Assembly (NCBI GenBank): GCA_947184155.2
Contig: CAMXCT020003668.1
Location: 1,089,001-1,153,000 of the forward strand
DNA length: 64,000 nt
Direction of reading: 5' to 3'
Origin: Cladocopium goreaui
Lineage: Eukaryota > Sar > Dinophyceae > Suessiales > Symbiodiniaceae
This document shows, piece after piece, positions 10,364 to 22,800 of the stretch. Both the position numbers and the translations under genes were made by a program. The notes below the pieces were generated by a model. The model was not told the DNA's origin and searched no databases. It saw nothing but the letters and a program-made list of their open reading frames with translations. Numbering within the stretch: position 1 is the stretch's first letter; the number at the start of each line of letters is the position of its first letter.

Positions 10364-13300
10364 GAGGCCAGCGTTCTGGAGACGGTGGTACGAGAAGCCA
10401 CCGCCGGTGATGTGAAGAGCGTTTCTGGGCGAAGCACCGTGTTCTTTTTTTTTTTGCGGTGGGCAAACGGTATAGGTAAAACTTAGATGATAAATATGGA
10501 TAACTTGTGATTTTATGAAACTTCAGTGGGATTTAAGAGGTTATCATGGGATTTAATGGAGTTTCACCAACAAAAATGGTGATTTGATGAGATATGATGA
10601 GATATGCTGAGATATTCCATGGGGATATAATGGGATATCCAACGGGATACAATCCATATGTTAGGAAGGAGATAATGAGCTATGGGCACCATTGACCCGG
10701 ACAACCTCCTGGGAAATTAATCCTGAGTTAACATTAGATAGTGCAACCTTCAAACAAATGGGGACACATATTGTTTTAATTGGTTCTAATTTTGGGGGTT
10801 GCCATAGATGAAAATGGGTTTTCCGGGCTTATTGCACTTTCTTGGGGCTTATGATGCTTATAAATATACGCAGCTAAACTAAACCATTTCGGGCATTTCC
10901 ATGTCGTGGGGTCGATGACCTGCGTGAAATCCGGGCACAGCGGCACTGAAGGGTTGGCGCAGGTGGGTTCCGTTTCAGATTTTTCCAGTCATCAAATGCG
11001 TGTAATGCGTGTAATGTGTACTATCTATGTGTCTCCCAAAGTTCAAAGATGATCTCCAACATCTTGCACCGTTGTGCCACTACGAACTTGGGAACTAGTT
11101 GTCATTGCGAGCAGCGATTGGGCCAAAGAAGAGCATGCTGGGACAGTTTTTGCCATCTTAATGTTAACATCCTTACTTGAATGTGTAGTTCCAGGATATA
11201 TGTTTATATATATATAATACACACATATATTTTTTTTAATATATATATATACAACATTATGCAACCATCGTAGAGGTCCCATATCTCAAGTTTGGGGGTT
11301 TTCTCATCCCATGGCTATCTCCGTTCTCAGGTCCATGCCGCCATAGAGAATGTGGGTCTCAAAGAGGTCTGGTTGAAAATCGCTGGTGGTGAGAAGGCCA
11401 TGCGTCCCGGAGATTGGGGGAACCCTAGCCCTTTGGGCTTCGTGGTCTCAAGAAACAGCGTTTTTTCGGGTAGGATTTCATGGTGATTTATGATGATGTA
11501 TTGGGATGTCCTTGGAATGTAATGGGATTTCGATAAGCAAACATGGCGACTACGTGGAAATCATGGAGGTTTAGATGGGAAGAATCGGAACAGTTGGGGA
11601 ATTTTAATGCATTTTGCATTACCATGTTTCATTAGAGGGGGAATAGGAAAATGGAAATTTGATATAGAGGACACCTACATCTTAAGCTGGCATAACCGTG
11701 ATTTTGTTTCCCAAACAACATCGTGGATTTTTCCCTTACAGCACAGCATTGAGAGCAGCTTTGAGCAAAAGGCTTGCGTCATTGACAACGTCATTGCCAA
11801 GCAGAAACCCAAGTTGCTGCTTGCCAGCTTGACATTGTGCTTTAAGTGGACTTGTTTCAAACTTCCAGGCACTGTCCCAACAAAAAGAGTACAATCTGTG
11901 GTGGGGGGGATGCACATCAAGATGGGTGAACCAATCCGTACCGGCCCCCAACAACTTAGTAGCCCATTAGCCTCAGTAGCCCATACCTCCAATCCAAGAA
12001 AAATTGCGAATGAACTATGTAAAAAATGGATAAAAATGGAGCCTTTGATCTGCTTTCTATGCTATGATTTTCCATGAAAGAGACCATACCTGCATATGCT
12101 GCATATGGAAGCTGAATCTGACCTTCTCTGCCTGGTGCGGCCAAGGATTCTGGAGTTCGGCACCTATGTGGGCTACACGCCCCTTGCCAAATGCAGCACG
12201 AGCTTCACCACACGGCTCAGAGGCATTGAATGTGGCCATGCAATGATGGAGTATCTAAATGCCTTATCATCTTGCACCAGAGTGTTTTTTTTTTTGTTAA
12301 ACGCATGTGACAATACTAGAATGATCCCCCGCTAATGTACCTTTATAGAATGAGTTTGTGGTCGTTTATGGAATGCAGTTTTGGGTATCATTCTATAAAC
12401 CCAGATTTGGGGGGAATCGATCGGACCGGTTGGAACAAGCAAGTACATGAACCCTCCCTACTCATTCTATAAAACCAAGGTTTTGCAACCCTTTAACTCA
12501 TTCCATAAAAGCCAAAATGCTCCAAAAAATGGATGTTAAATCGAAGTTAACCATCCTGGTAGATGCATTCCATAAATCCCATGGAGTGTAATGTTCGATT
12601 CGAGTAACAGACTTGTTTCGAAATGTTTGGACCAAACATGCACTTGACATAGCATTCTATAAACCGACATGTCCTGCTGGCTTTCCTCCTGTTTTTTTTA
12701 CATGTAACTAGCCAATTCATTCTATAAAGTTAATTTTTGGGGTTTTTAACCATCGAAATCTGAGATCCTTAAACTTGCCGGACCATTCCATAAATATGCC
12801 TCAGATTCATTATAAAAAAAGAGCACCCTCAGAATCATTTTATAAACCAACATGTTTATAGAATGTAGTCAGCCACAGTCTAGGGCACATTCACGGAGGA
12901 TCTAGAATGAAGGCCATGATACTGTATATTTTGAGGATGTCATGCAAACATATGATAAATATGCAAAGGAGCTTGTCGTTTAGGGGAAATTATGAGCCAA
13001 GCCTTTCAGATGTGATGGTAAATAAAAACCAGAGCGAAAACAATCAATTTGCATATCCTATTCAAAAAGAATAAACCAATAATTTCAGGATGATTGTTCT
13101 TATCAATAATATTTCGTTAATCAACCTTCAATCATGCCAAAATTTGCCAGAATATACCAATTTCCAATCTCAGAGAATGTCCGGATGATTGAAGATCACC
13201 TCAACTCGTTGATACCGTTGATATTTGGTCCCCGGAGGTGCTAGCTTTAGCACTGTACGCAACCGTGAACTCAGGTCCACCCGCATGGCCCTGCAAGTGG

Positions 13301-16300
13301 ATGCATGGAATGGTCGCGTCGTGACCATGGAGATGGATCCTGTGAACGCTACCAGTCGCCTCGGGGATCGGGGAATGTGGAGACACTTTCTCCATGGATA
13401 GTTTTGTGGATTCAAGCACAGAATTAGGGCTTCATGATGGTTCAGGTATAATACTACATGGGGATTTTGGGTGATTTTCAGGGGTTTGCCTCAATTTTAG
13501 GGATCTAGCCATCAAACATAATTAGTCATTTAACACATTTATACTGGATATTGTGCGAAAGAGGTTTCCAGGGATTTAAACTGGATATGATAAGTGCATA
13601 CAATTGCAAGTTTATGGCAACATCAGTGAGCAAATTCTGATATCACCAGGTGAATTTGGGAACGGTGAAGCGGAAAGTGGAGACGTCTGATTTGACCCAG
13701 TAGAAATTGCGGATTGCACGAGCAGAACATGGGGATTTTAGCCAGCAGAACGTGGATCTCACAATGAGATATTGGAACTCTAGTCACAGAAATATACCAT
13801 CTGGTTATTTAACATAGCCATGGAAAATCACCATGTTTAATAGGTAAACCATCTATAAATGGGCCATTTCCCATGGCTATGTTAAATAACCAGAGGGTAG
13901 AAGCTGAAATGAGGATCAATTCACTGAAATGGGGAGTCAATCGGCATAAACAGGAGTTCTTCAACAGCAAATGCATGGATTAGGGAACAGCATGAGATTG
14001 GACCGCGCGACAAGAAATTCGGACTGAGGGCGGAATATATATATATATATGGGAAGTGAACCCAGCCACAATAATGTGGACTTGCCAAAGACGTACTGTA
14101 TACCATACAGATATGGGGATGTATCGGGCTCTCCGGTAGATAATCCAGGAAAGTAAGTTGCCTTAAGGTGGCCTTATTTTCATGTTATTTTTCAATTGTT
14201 CTTGTTACAGGAAGGTATGTCAGCATGCCCTAGATTAGATAATGTTTCCTGATTTTTGGATATTTTTGGGTCCGTGTTCAGTAATACAACAACTATAGCA
14301 ACACTTGATGTAGCATGTTTTCTTGTGGGTGTTGTGACATATTTCTTGCAGGACATTCGGAGACTTTTGGGGCGTTGGGTAAACGGACTTCAGATAACTG
14401 GAGGATCCCAGGATCTCCAGTGTTTCCTGAGGCAACAATCGTCACTCGGACTTGCACTTCTCAGTGACTGCCGTTGATTTCAGTTGTTTACAAGAGATAA
14501 TTCCCCATGTCAGTTTGAAAGAGTTCATGAATCGCCGCTTGTTTACACATCAATTATGACATGAATCTTAGGTTTCATGACTTAGTGAATACTTTTCATT
14601 CAGCCTATAGCCTTCTTCTCAAGATCATGTTGCTAGTTTGGCAAAGTTCCCTGTATTTCCCCCTTTTTGAGACGGAGTGCAAGATCCTGCAAGATCCTCT
14701 TATTGTTGCTCGTAGTTTCACAAATGTTATTTTTTTTAACCATATATTAACCATAGATTAACCATAGATTAACCATAGATTAACCATAGATTAACCATTT
14801 TTTAATATGTCCAATCCCTTTTTCATTGCTTGAAAATGCTTGAATCATGTTGATCCCGCTGAATCCTCTGACTTCGGCCGAATCATGCGGACAAAATCTA
14901 CATCCATAAGATCTCTAGTTTTGTTTAAAGAGAAAAGAAGAAATATTACTTATATTACTTATATAGATGACACATCCATGGATGATAGATGTGTAGCATC
15001 TACCCATATATATATAATCACACATATACATATATATATATTATATATATGTATATTATATATATGTATATTTAGATGACAAGCAGCTTGGACCGAGGCT
15101 CGGAACCATGTGGAGATGGCCGGCTTGTCCCATGCCGTGACCGTCCAACTGGGACATTCGGATGATGCCGTCCAGATGGCGACATGGCGGCCAGAAAATA
15201 TGGAAGATCCACCATGGAGATCTATTACCATATTATTACCATAAATGATATATATATATATAATATAGCCATAGATATGTCAGTACTATAGAGATTATAC
15301 CGAGATATTTTATATATACCCTCTGGTTATTTAACATAGCCATGGAAAATGGTCCATTTATAGATGGTTTACCTGGGTTTACCTATTAAAAATGGTGATT
15401 TTCCATGGCTATGTTAAATAACCAGAGGGTATCTATATCGGTTCCATAGAGATATAATAATATTACAGAAAGCTCAATGGCTAGTTGGGGATTTCCCGGC
15501 CCTGTTGGATTACCAAGGGTACGCGAGGGTTTCTTTTCCGGAATCGTTTCGGGAAGACATGGGAACACACCTTGAGATTTATAGACAAGTGGCAACATGT
15601 GTGGAATTTCGGGAAACGTGGGAAACAACTCATGCAAAAAAGTCATGGAAACTATGTGGATTTTTTTTCAATCAATTGTGTGACTGGCATGTGACTTTCA
15701 ACAAAAGTAGAGCCCACAAGAGCAGAAAGATGGAATGTTGTCAATTAATCTTGAAGTCATAATTCAACGGGTATAGATCCAACCGTCCAAAGTGTTTAAG
15801 CGAATTGTTTTATCCAAAGTGCTGCCTTGTAATGGTGCCGTGTGATCTCCAAACTTATCCCCACATGAATTTCCGACAGGTCTTGGAGAAGTTTGGGCCT
15901 GGCAGTGTGGATATGGCGCCTCAGCTGCAGCTCTAATCATCCCAACTGACGATTCGTCCATCATTTTTCAGAGGGACGATGGGCTCAACCAACCAGAAAA
16001 ACGACCTGTTGGATGATGCAGTTGGATGGGAAGCTACTAACTGTCGCCATGGCATGCCATGGCATGTGCCACGATCCCTCACGCCTCGTTCCAGGTCTTT
16101 ATGGATCAGAGAGGGACGGAGACCTGGCTGAATCTGATCTATGCAATCACTGTGACCTTTTTGGTTGGGAATGATCTTAAAATCAGGTTCTTCAAGTTGA
16201 TGAATAGCACAATTTTGCCATGTTTTCCTAAGTTGATTGTTTCCTTTCAGCCAAACTTCCTTGGCATGGAGTGTGCCTTTGACATCCTTCGAAGACCGGG

Positions 16301-18872
16301 GCCAGGTAGGCATGGATTGAAATTAGGGTACTCCAAATATGGACTTGAGCTTGTCAATACACCAGTAATTCGCCCAAAATAATCAAATACCCCTCTTTGA
16401 AACCCTGGTTTGGTTTAGTATTTTTTAAATGGGTCACATATTAATGAGGATATGATAGGATATGTCATATTGGCCCGATGGGATTCATGACAGATTTCCT
16501 ATGATTTTCTGTTGAAAGCTGGACTTTTGCGGTTTGATCCGCCGGTTTGATCCGCCGGTTTTGGGGGGGGCTGGAAGCCCAAGGCATTCCATGATGACCT
16601 TCGTAACCTTGAGCCTTGGGCTTCGAGGTAATTGGAAGTTGTCCACCCCCCAAGGAGAGATAAGTAGAGAATAACAATATAATATATATATGCTCATTAT
16701 ATCTCATTTATATTATAGACGATTTACCGATTTACTTGTTAAAAATGGTCTGTTAGTTATTTGCTATGTTGAATATGGTCCAGTTATAGATGATTTATCA
16801 TGATTTGCCCATCAAAAATGGTAAAGCTCAATAGCTATGTTAAATGCTTGAACATATAGAATATATAGATGCACTAAGTCACTTGCGACTTTTCTGACTG
16901 TATGGAATGCCCTTCCCATCATACTCAGGGGCCGTTCTCCACCTTGGAGTTTTAGTCGGGGTTTGCCGTCCTTTGATCCTCGTTTAGCTGGGATGACCCG
17001 GGCAAACCCTTATGGCAAACCTGCTGCTTTTCCAAAGATTTGGCAAGTTGGCAAGCCAATGATCACCATTTTTCTGACGACACCAGACAGATCTTTCGCC
17101 ATTCGTAGCCCATGTCGGATCATTTCGCTATTTTTTGCATTTTTTTTAGCCCATGTCATCCAGAGGATTGCGCCTCAGGAACAGCTGAACCTAATGGCAG
17201 AGAATGCTGTGGTGATTGCCGCCGCTTGACAGAGGCGGTGGATCGAATTTCGGGACCCTGATCAGTACGAATCAGGATACCCTCAGGTAAACGTTTACGT
17301 AACTATGGAAAGATCCACCGTGCTATTAATGGGTAAATCCACTATTTTTAATGGGATAATAACTGTTTGTAATGGGTAAATCCACTATTTCGACTGGGCC
17401 ATGGCTTCAATAGCTTTTTGTATGTTTACCAGAGGGTAATTATTGTAGATTATTGCAATGCAGCAAGCTGTTTTATTATGTTTTATGGAGTAAAACATGT
17501 TCATCAACATTGTGAAAAAAAAACATATATACATCTCGGGGAGCCACACTTGACATGTTTTGACCCATGCTTTTCATGTTGTTTTGGCGATGCAGCACGT
17601 GTTTCCCTGGTGTGCTCCAGTCTTTGACACATCAGAAGCTTAGAAACCAGCAGATACAGTATACAGATGTATACAGATGTATACAGTATACAGTAGATAT
17701 CAGTAGATTATGCATGATCTTGCTTGAACCCTTGAATCCCCATTCATTGTGGCCCGCATGTTGTAGCTGATCTATGGTTTCTATCCCGCGTTGCGGGGGT
17801 CGACCACCACAACCGCGGAACCCAGGACAATGTCTTGAAACCTGGAGCGCCGTATCACGTTCCTCGGAGTGAGCGCGATTTTATGGCTAAATTGGCAGCA
17901 TGATAAAGAACATTGATGAACATGGGAATCATGCTTAAGGGGAATCATCCCAACATGGCCCAAAGCGTCAGGTGAGTGAACTATTATAATTATAATTGGT
18001 CCTTAAAATGATGATGAACATTTGTCTGAACCATCAAATGTTGGGACTTTTTTTCTGTCCAGTCCCAGTCGGATCCGAGGAGTTGCTGATTTTCTCTAGC
18101 CATTGATTCAGTTGATATTGAAGGGATCTAGAAAAAAAACCGTTCCGAATGAGTAAGAAATTGAAGGGTCCAAGAAAACCCGCAAAAACCATCGGATTGG
18201 AGATGATGAAAATTCTTCACTGCAGTTTCTACATCAACTCATTGTCACTTAAGCATCTTGCATATCTTAGATCTTGTGTTTTGTTTATGTTCCATTCCAT
18301 ATATTTATTGGGAATGTCATTGGACCCCAACTGACTTTCATATTTTTCAGAGGGGTAGGGCTCAACCACCAACATCCACCAACCAGATCATGTTCCATCA
18401 CTGGGTGAATTTCAATGATCCCAATGATCCCAAGATGATTGGATCAGAATATCCAGGTGTGGCGCATCTCCACGTTGCCGCACTATGCCACGGTGCGATG
18501 GCTCAGATTGACATTGATCAACATTCAACATATTTCCAACCATATATATATATCATTTAATATAATTTGTATATGTATAAATACTGATTAATTATACTGT
18601 ATATATATCAAGAAAGGATTTCGTTTTTGACATCATATGAACATTTCTTGTCAAATATGTAGCATGTTGTTGATTTTATGTATGATTTTAGTACAGTAAC
18701 ATCTTCAAAACAATCCAGGTTGGAAAATCCTCAGAAGTCTCCACTCGGCCATGCCGAGGACATCATCGACCTCCGAGAATTTGGCTCGGCGCCAGTGGAG
18801 GACTTTGAAGTTCAACTGGTCGCGGCAGTCTGGAAACCCTCCCAATATCGTGGCTATTCGTGGCTTATTTAA
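10364..18872 (+). CDS. catechol O-methyltransferase-like SAM-dependent methyltransferase
   Basis: Thirteen exons read as one COMT-type enzyme that transfers a methyl group from S-adenosylmethionine to a hydroxyl, probably of a small phenolic compound in the cytosol. Exons: 10364-10420, 11331-11396, 11772-11812, 12146-12178, 13275-13354, 15087-15169, 15880-15915, 16095-16118, 16251-16305, 16929-16948, 17826-17858, 18457-18492, 18759-18872 (TAA). Motifs in order: WLKIAGGEK, the SAM-binding ILEFGTYVGYT, acidic VVTMEMDP, EARNHVEMAGLSHAV, SVDM|VFMDQRGT with the metal Asp, LRRPGPG, DNVLKPGAP with the metal Asp-Asn pair, VWRIST, and DIIDLREFG. The total of about 225 residues matches the family. Phase is continuous at every junction. 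Donors include GC (after 11396, 12178, 15915) and probably GA (after 16118). The lysine that follows the metal Asp in mammalian COMT is not present (DQRG instead of DHWK). The start codon lies upstream and was not found. Exon 16929-16948 is the least certain. Confidence 0.85.
12340..12865. repeat. dispersed ATTC(T/C)ATAAA motif cluster in a methyltransferase intron
   Basis: ATTCTATAAA, ATTCCATAAA or the reverse complement TTTATAGAAT occurs about a dozen times in about 520 bases at 30-70 base spacing, with unrelated sequence between. It lies inside the 12179-13274 intron. No coding potential was seen. Confidence 0.7.
13795..13899. mobile_element. introner-like element, family A (copy 2)
   Basis: Complete element with both arms (…CCATCTGGTTATTTAACATA… and …TAAATAACCAGAGGGTA). 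It lies in the methyltransferase intron 13355-15086. Confidence 0.85.
14352..14378 (+). CDS. rejected-or-alternative microexon DIRRLLGRW
   Basis: Good splice sites (tcttgcag and gtaaac) enclose nine codons. However, it falls inside an intron of the methyltransferase whose flanking exons already join in phase, so it is either an alternative exon or a chance match. Confidence 0.15.
14738..14802. repeat. short tandem repeat, TTAACCATAGA unit
   Basis: Four to five head-to-tail copies of an 11-base unit within a methyltransferase intron. A related looser array occurs around 22560-22740. Confidence 0.8.
15317..15431. mobile_element. introner-like element, family A (copy 3)
   Basis: Complete element with both arms, slightly expanded in the centre by a duplicated ACCTGGGTTTACC segment. 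It lies in the methyltransferase intron 15170-15879. Confidence 0.85.
15930..15996. mobile_element. introner-like element, family C (5'-truncated copy)
   Basis: It carries the family C 3' half: ATCATCCCAACTGACG…, TTTTTCAGAGGG, and the arm CTCAACCAACCAG. It lies in the methyltransferase intron 15916-16094. Confidence 0.55.
17278..17438. mobile_element. introner-like element, family B (copy 1)
   Basis: The arms TACCCTCAGGTAAACGTTTA… and …TGTTTACCAGAGGGTA flank an interior with duplicated AATGGGTAAATCCACTATTT. It lies in the methyltransferase intron 16949-17825. Confidence 0.8.
18300..18386. mobile_element. introner-like element, family C (diverged copy)
   Basis: It has the family C core CTGACTTTCATATTTTTCAG and the 3' arm CCACCAACCAG. 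The 5' arm is degraded. It lies in the methyltransferase intron 17859-18456. Confidence 0.6.
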
Positions 18873-19880
18873 GTGATTCAGGGGGCGTTCTTATACCAAA
18901 ATCCAAATCCAATAGGTATATATACATATATATACATGGCAATCTGGCAAAAAAAAGTCGCGAGAGAGTCGTTGCTGAGAGATACATTTGACTAGAGGCT
19001 GGGAAAAAAGCATCTTTCCACCTAGCAAGTTAAGGTCTACTATATACTAATATACTAATATACTAATATAATCTAATATATATGTGTGTGTGTGTTTATT
19101 ATATTGTAAGTTTAGTCCATGTTTCGGCCTTGCCTTTGGAGAAGCTTTGATTCTCCCCCAAATTCAGCCAAGGGTTCTCCCGTTCTCCCCACTATTGAAC
19201 CCCTAAAATCCGGGATTTAGGTGCGATGATTTGCCTTAGATTGTCTATGAATCTTTACCCCTAAGGGGCGAACACCCCATCAGTTTTGGTTAATTGTCAG
19301 GTTCCAATGTTTACGTGTATTGGTCAAAGAAATAAAATTAAATCCCATCATATTTGGATAAGAAATGAGTTGCATCCCAATTAATTTGTCCTTCCGTTGG
19401 TCATCCGTTGGTCACAGTTTTTTCTTGGTCGAACCTCCATTTCTAGGGTAGTATCCCAACGGTTATGATGTTACAGTTACGTTTGTTTGCACTTACTTGT
19501 GATCATCTTGCGGTATTTGTCAGATTGTTTGGGCCTCAGTTTCATCCAACAATCGCCCAGCAATTATGCCCCCCAATCATCAGAAAATCATCACGAAAAA
19601 AACATCAGGATATGCCCCAAATCCACCAAAGATCACTACAACTTCATCCAAGATCACATGTTTTTTTTTCCCAACACCCATCCGAAGGTCACTGAAACAT
19701 ACTAAAACCAAAAAAATAAGCATCGTTGTGAATCGTCATGGCGCAAGTCCACACATCAATATGTATCCAACATCAGTTCTTTCCTCCACAAATCCTCGCA
19801 AGATCACTAACTAACTCATATCATATCCATGCGAAAACATGTTTCAAAAAATCATCCAAAGATCAATCTTAACATCACAA
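18873..19880. other. no gene seen; probable intergenic/intronic AT-rich DNA
   Basis: After the methyltransferase stop there are TA-rich stretches (19050-19110 includes a TG run) and several short ORFs with no splice context. No exon is supported. Confidence 0.5.
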
Positions 19881-19883
19881 CTC

Positions 19884-22800
19884 AGCCAGAGTCCTACAAC
19901 GAAATCCTCGAAACTCATGCCCTGGCAGGACTGGATGACGGTCAGTTGGGTTCACAAAGGTCCCAGCTATGGCCAGTTGCCTGCGGAAGTCCGACAACTG
20001 AATGAACTGGCGCGGGAATCGGATCGCTTCAGGTCGGAAATGGGGCGGTTTTTATGGCTGATGGAGGTTGGAGATGGGGATTAGCTGGTGGGATTTGTGG
20101 GTGTATTTCAGCAACAAAAATGGGGTGGGTGATGATGACATGAGGATTTCTAACAGGATACTCATGGGATCCGACTTCATCTAGCCAACCTGGTTATGAG
20201 TAACAGTTTGCCCTGGAACATCACCATTTTTAATAGGTAAACCATCTATAAATGGACCATTTTCCGTGGCTATGTTAAATAACCAGAAGAGGGTAATCTT
20301 TTTACATGGTTTTTGAATCGTAAAGTTTTCTTGGTCACAGCCACGAGCCTCGCCGCAGCTTCCTTGCCAGGTTGAAGGCCATGGCCACATCCATGAAAGA
20401 CTTGGTGGGCGATCCCTTGGATGAGTTTGCCAAGAAGTTCACCGAAGAGTTCATAGAGCTGGGCATCAGGCCGGAGATCTTCAAGAGCGCCAGGTTTTCC
20501 AAAGTCACTGGGGTTGTTGCCAGTAGCTGGTTATGCTGGTTGGTTTATAATGGAAACTCCGAACATGAGATGGATGAGTTAAACAGTTAGGGGTACCGCC
20601 ATTTTAGGAAACAACCATGTGCTGCATATGCTCCATGTATGGTATATCTACCAAGATCTACTGAAAACATGGCCACACTGCCACACTGTTACATACTTCT
20701 ATACCATGCATGGATCATATGGGACAGGATTCAATAGTGATGTGATGATACGAATCATGGGGTACCTCATTGGGTAACACTGAATGAGGCACCTCCCTGC
20801 TGATCACATGCCCCAAAAATTGGGGCAGATCACACGCCAGAATTGCATCAGAAGGGCATGTTCAAATGTATGTTCTGGCAGTCTTCAAAGGCTTCAAAGG
20901 TATGGTAATTATAACTGTAGTTCATGCTCCATGAAAGGTTGATGCTTTGCAGCTCTCGTGTCAGCATTGATGTGGGTTTGTTTGCAGAACTAGGGCACTG
21001 TGGTGCCCAAGGGTTTCCCTTCAGTTTCCCAAGATCTCCCGTTTCTTCAGTCCCCATTTCTTTTAGGAGGCCCTGCAGCCCAGGACTTCCATGTATGTCC
21101 GCACCGACATCATCGATGGCTGCGCTGTGTCGCGTTTGGTGCGCCTGGCACCGGGGGAAAGTCCTCCAGTGTGGGCTGGTGAGGCTTGAGCCGTTGGCGA
21201 GGGTGAAGCATGTGGTATCCAATGGATGTACAATACACAATGGTGTACAATACACCATGGTGTAATCAGTGTAATCTATTGAGGGGATTGTTGTTGCAAG
21301 ATTATATATGGATGTAGCCAAGATGTGTACATCTATTTAGGGGGCTGAACGTGGTCCATAGACAACTAGATCTTGGGCACTTGTTTGCTGTACAAATGGA
21401 CATGTATTCAACTAACCAGCTGGATATTTGATTAATTACAGTGTATACAAGACTGGCTGTGAACCCTCGTGAGCCTGTGAGTGGAACATACGGAACAAGA
21501 AAAATGATGGAACAACGGTTACCGTTTCTATGATGGGAGTTGTGGTCTTGCAAGAAGCATTTTCAGAAGAGTAACCAGCAAAAATGAACCAACATGAGTA
21601 CAATCACAACTGAGAATGCGCACACATTCCGCTCGCATGTGCTGTACACAGGTGACTTTCATCATCCTATTTAAATGGGGGGATATGACAATCCCGAGAA
21701 TTAAAGGCATGTGAATCGAAACAAGTCTTAAATCTATTTAAATCTCACCAAAAGCACTTCTAGAAAGACTCAATATAATATATATATATATATAATATAA
21801 TATATATAGTAGATGATAGACGTACACGCCTGCGTGCCCGTGGATTCATTTTCTGCTCAGAATCACGGTGGGATCGCAGGATCCCCGCGACGAGATCCAG
21901 GGCGGCCAGTGGCGCGGCGTGCTGGGCGGAGTCTTCGCCGGCGAGGCGGCAGGCTATGGGGGAAACGTGGCACGGAGTAGTCGCGGAGTTTCGACCATGG
22001 CAGAGATATTTCTTGGGAACTAAATGAAACATGATTAAAATACATTTTGAGAGGGATCCTGGAAATGGATGGAAATGGCAGAAATATGCACACATATATT
22101 AAAAAAACATTTTAAGAGAGATCCTGGAATATCATGAAATAATGCAAATAGGATAAATAGTTAAGGACTTCTGCATTGATGAATTGTCATTGCAATTTCA
22201 TGGCGTCAAGGTTGACCAGCTTGTGTGACTTGCCATTTTCCTGGAATATCATTATCGTCATCCTCCTCACCATCATCACCAAGGAATAGCTCCCGGCGGT
22301 TGAGACATCCTCGGCAGGAAAAATGCACCTGACGTGTGGGGGCAAGTCCCCTCAAAAAGTGTAATAAGTGTAATATACATCCCTAGTTAGCCCTAGTCAT
22401 TGGTGAATAAGTCTCTTAGTTAAGTGGCCCATTTATGAGAGGTTATCTAGTTGGTGGTTTGGAACAATTGTTATTTTCCATTTCATATATGGGATGTCAT
22501 CCTTCCCATTGACTTTCATATTTTTCAGAGGCGTTGAAACCACCAACCAGCTTATCATCAATAAACATCATTAACCACATATAATAACCATATACTAACC
22601 ATTATGAACAGTACATTAACCACATATTAACCATCATAGAGGTTATAAGGTTGATATACTATTAATAATGCTGTTAATATAACCATATTATTACCATATA
22701 ATCTGAGGTTACCACATATTTACCATATTCCTTATAGAGGTTATAGAGGTTATACCCCAGACAGTCTGCCTGGGGCCCCATCCTTCGGCCCGGAACCCAC

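Noticed and set aside
10874-10962. Open segment KLNHFGHFHVVGSMTCV with good splice sites
   Set aside because: The flanking methyltransferase exons (10420 and 11331) join in phase and match COMT without it.
21084-21178. Walker-A-like GAPGTGGKSS in an alternative frame
   Set aside because: Spacing does not fit GxxxxGK(S/T), and intron phase supports the other frame.
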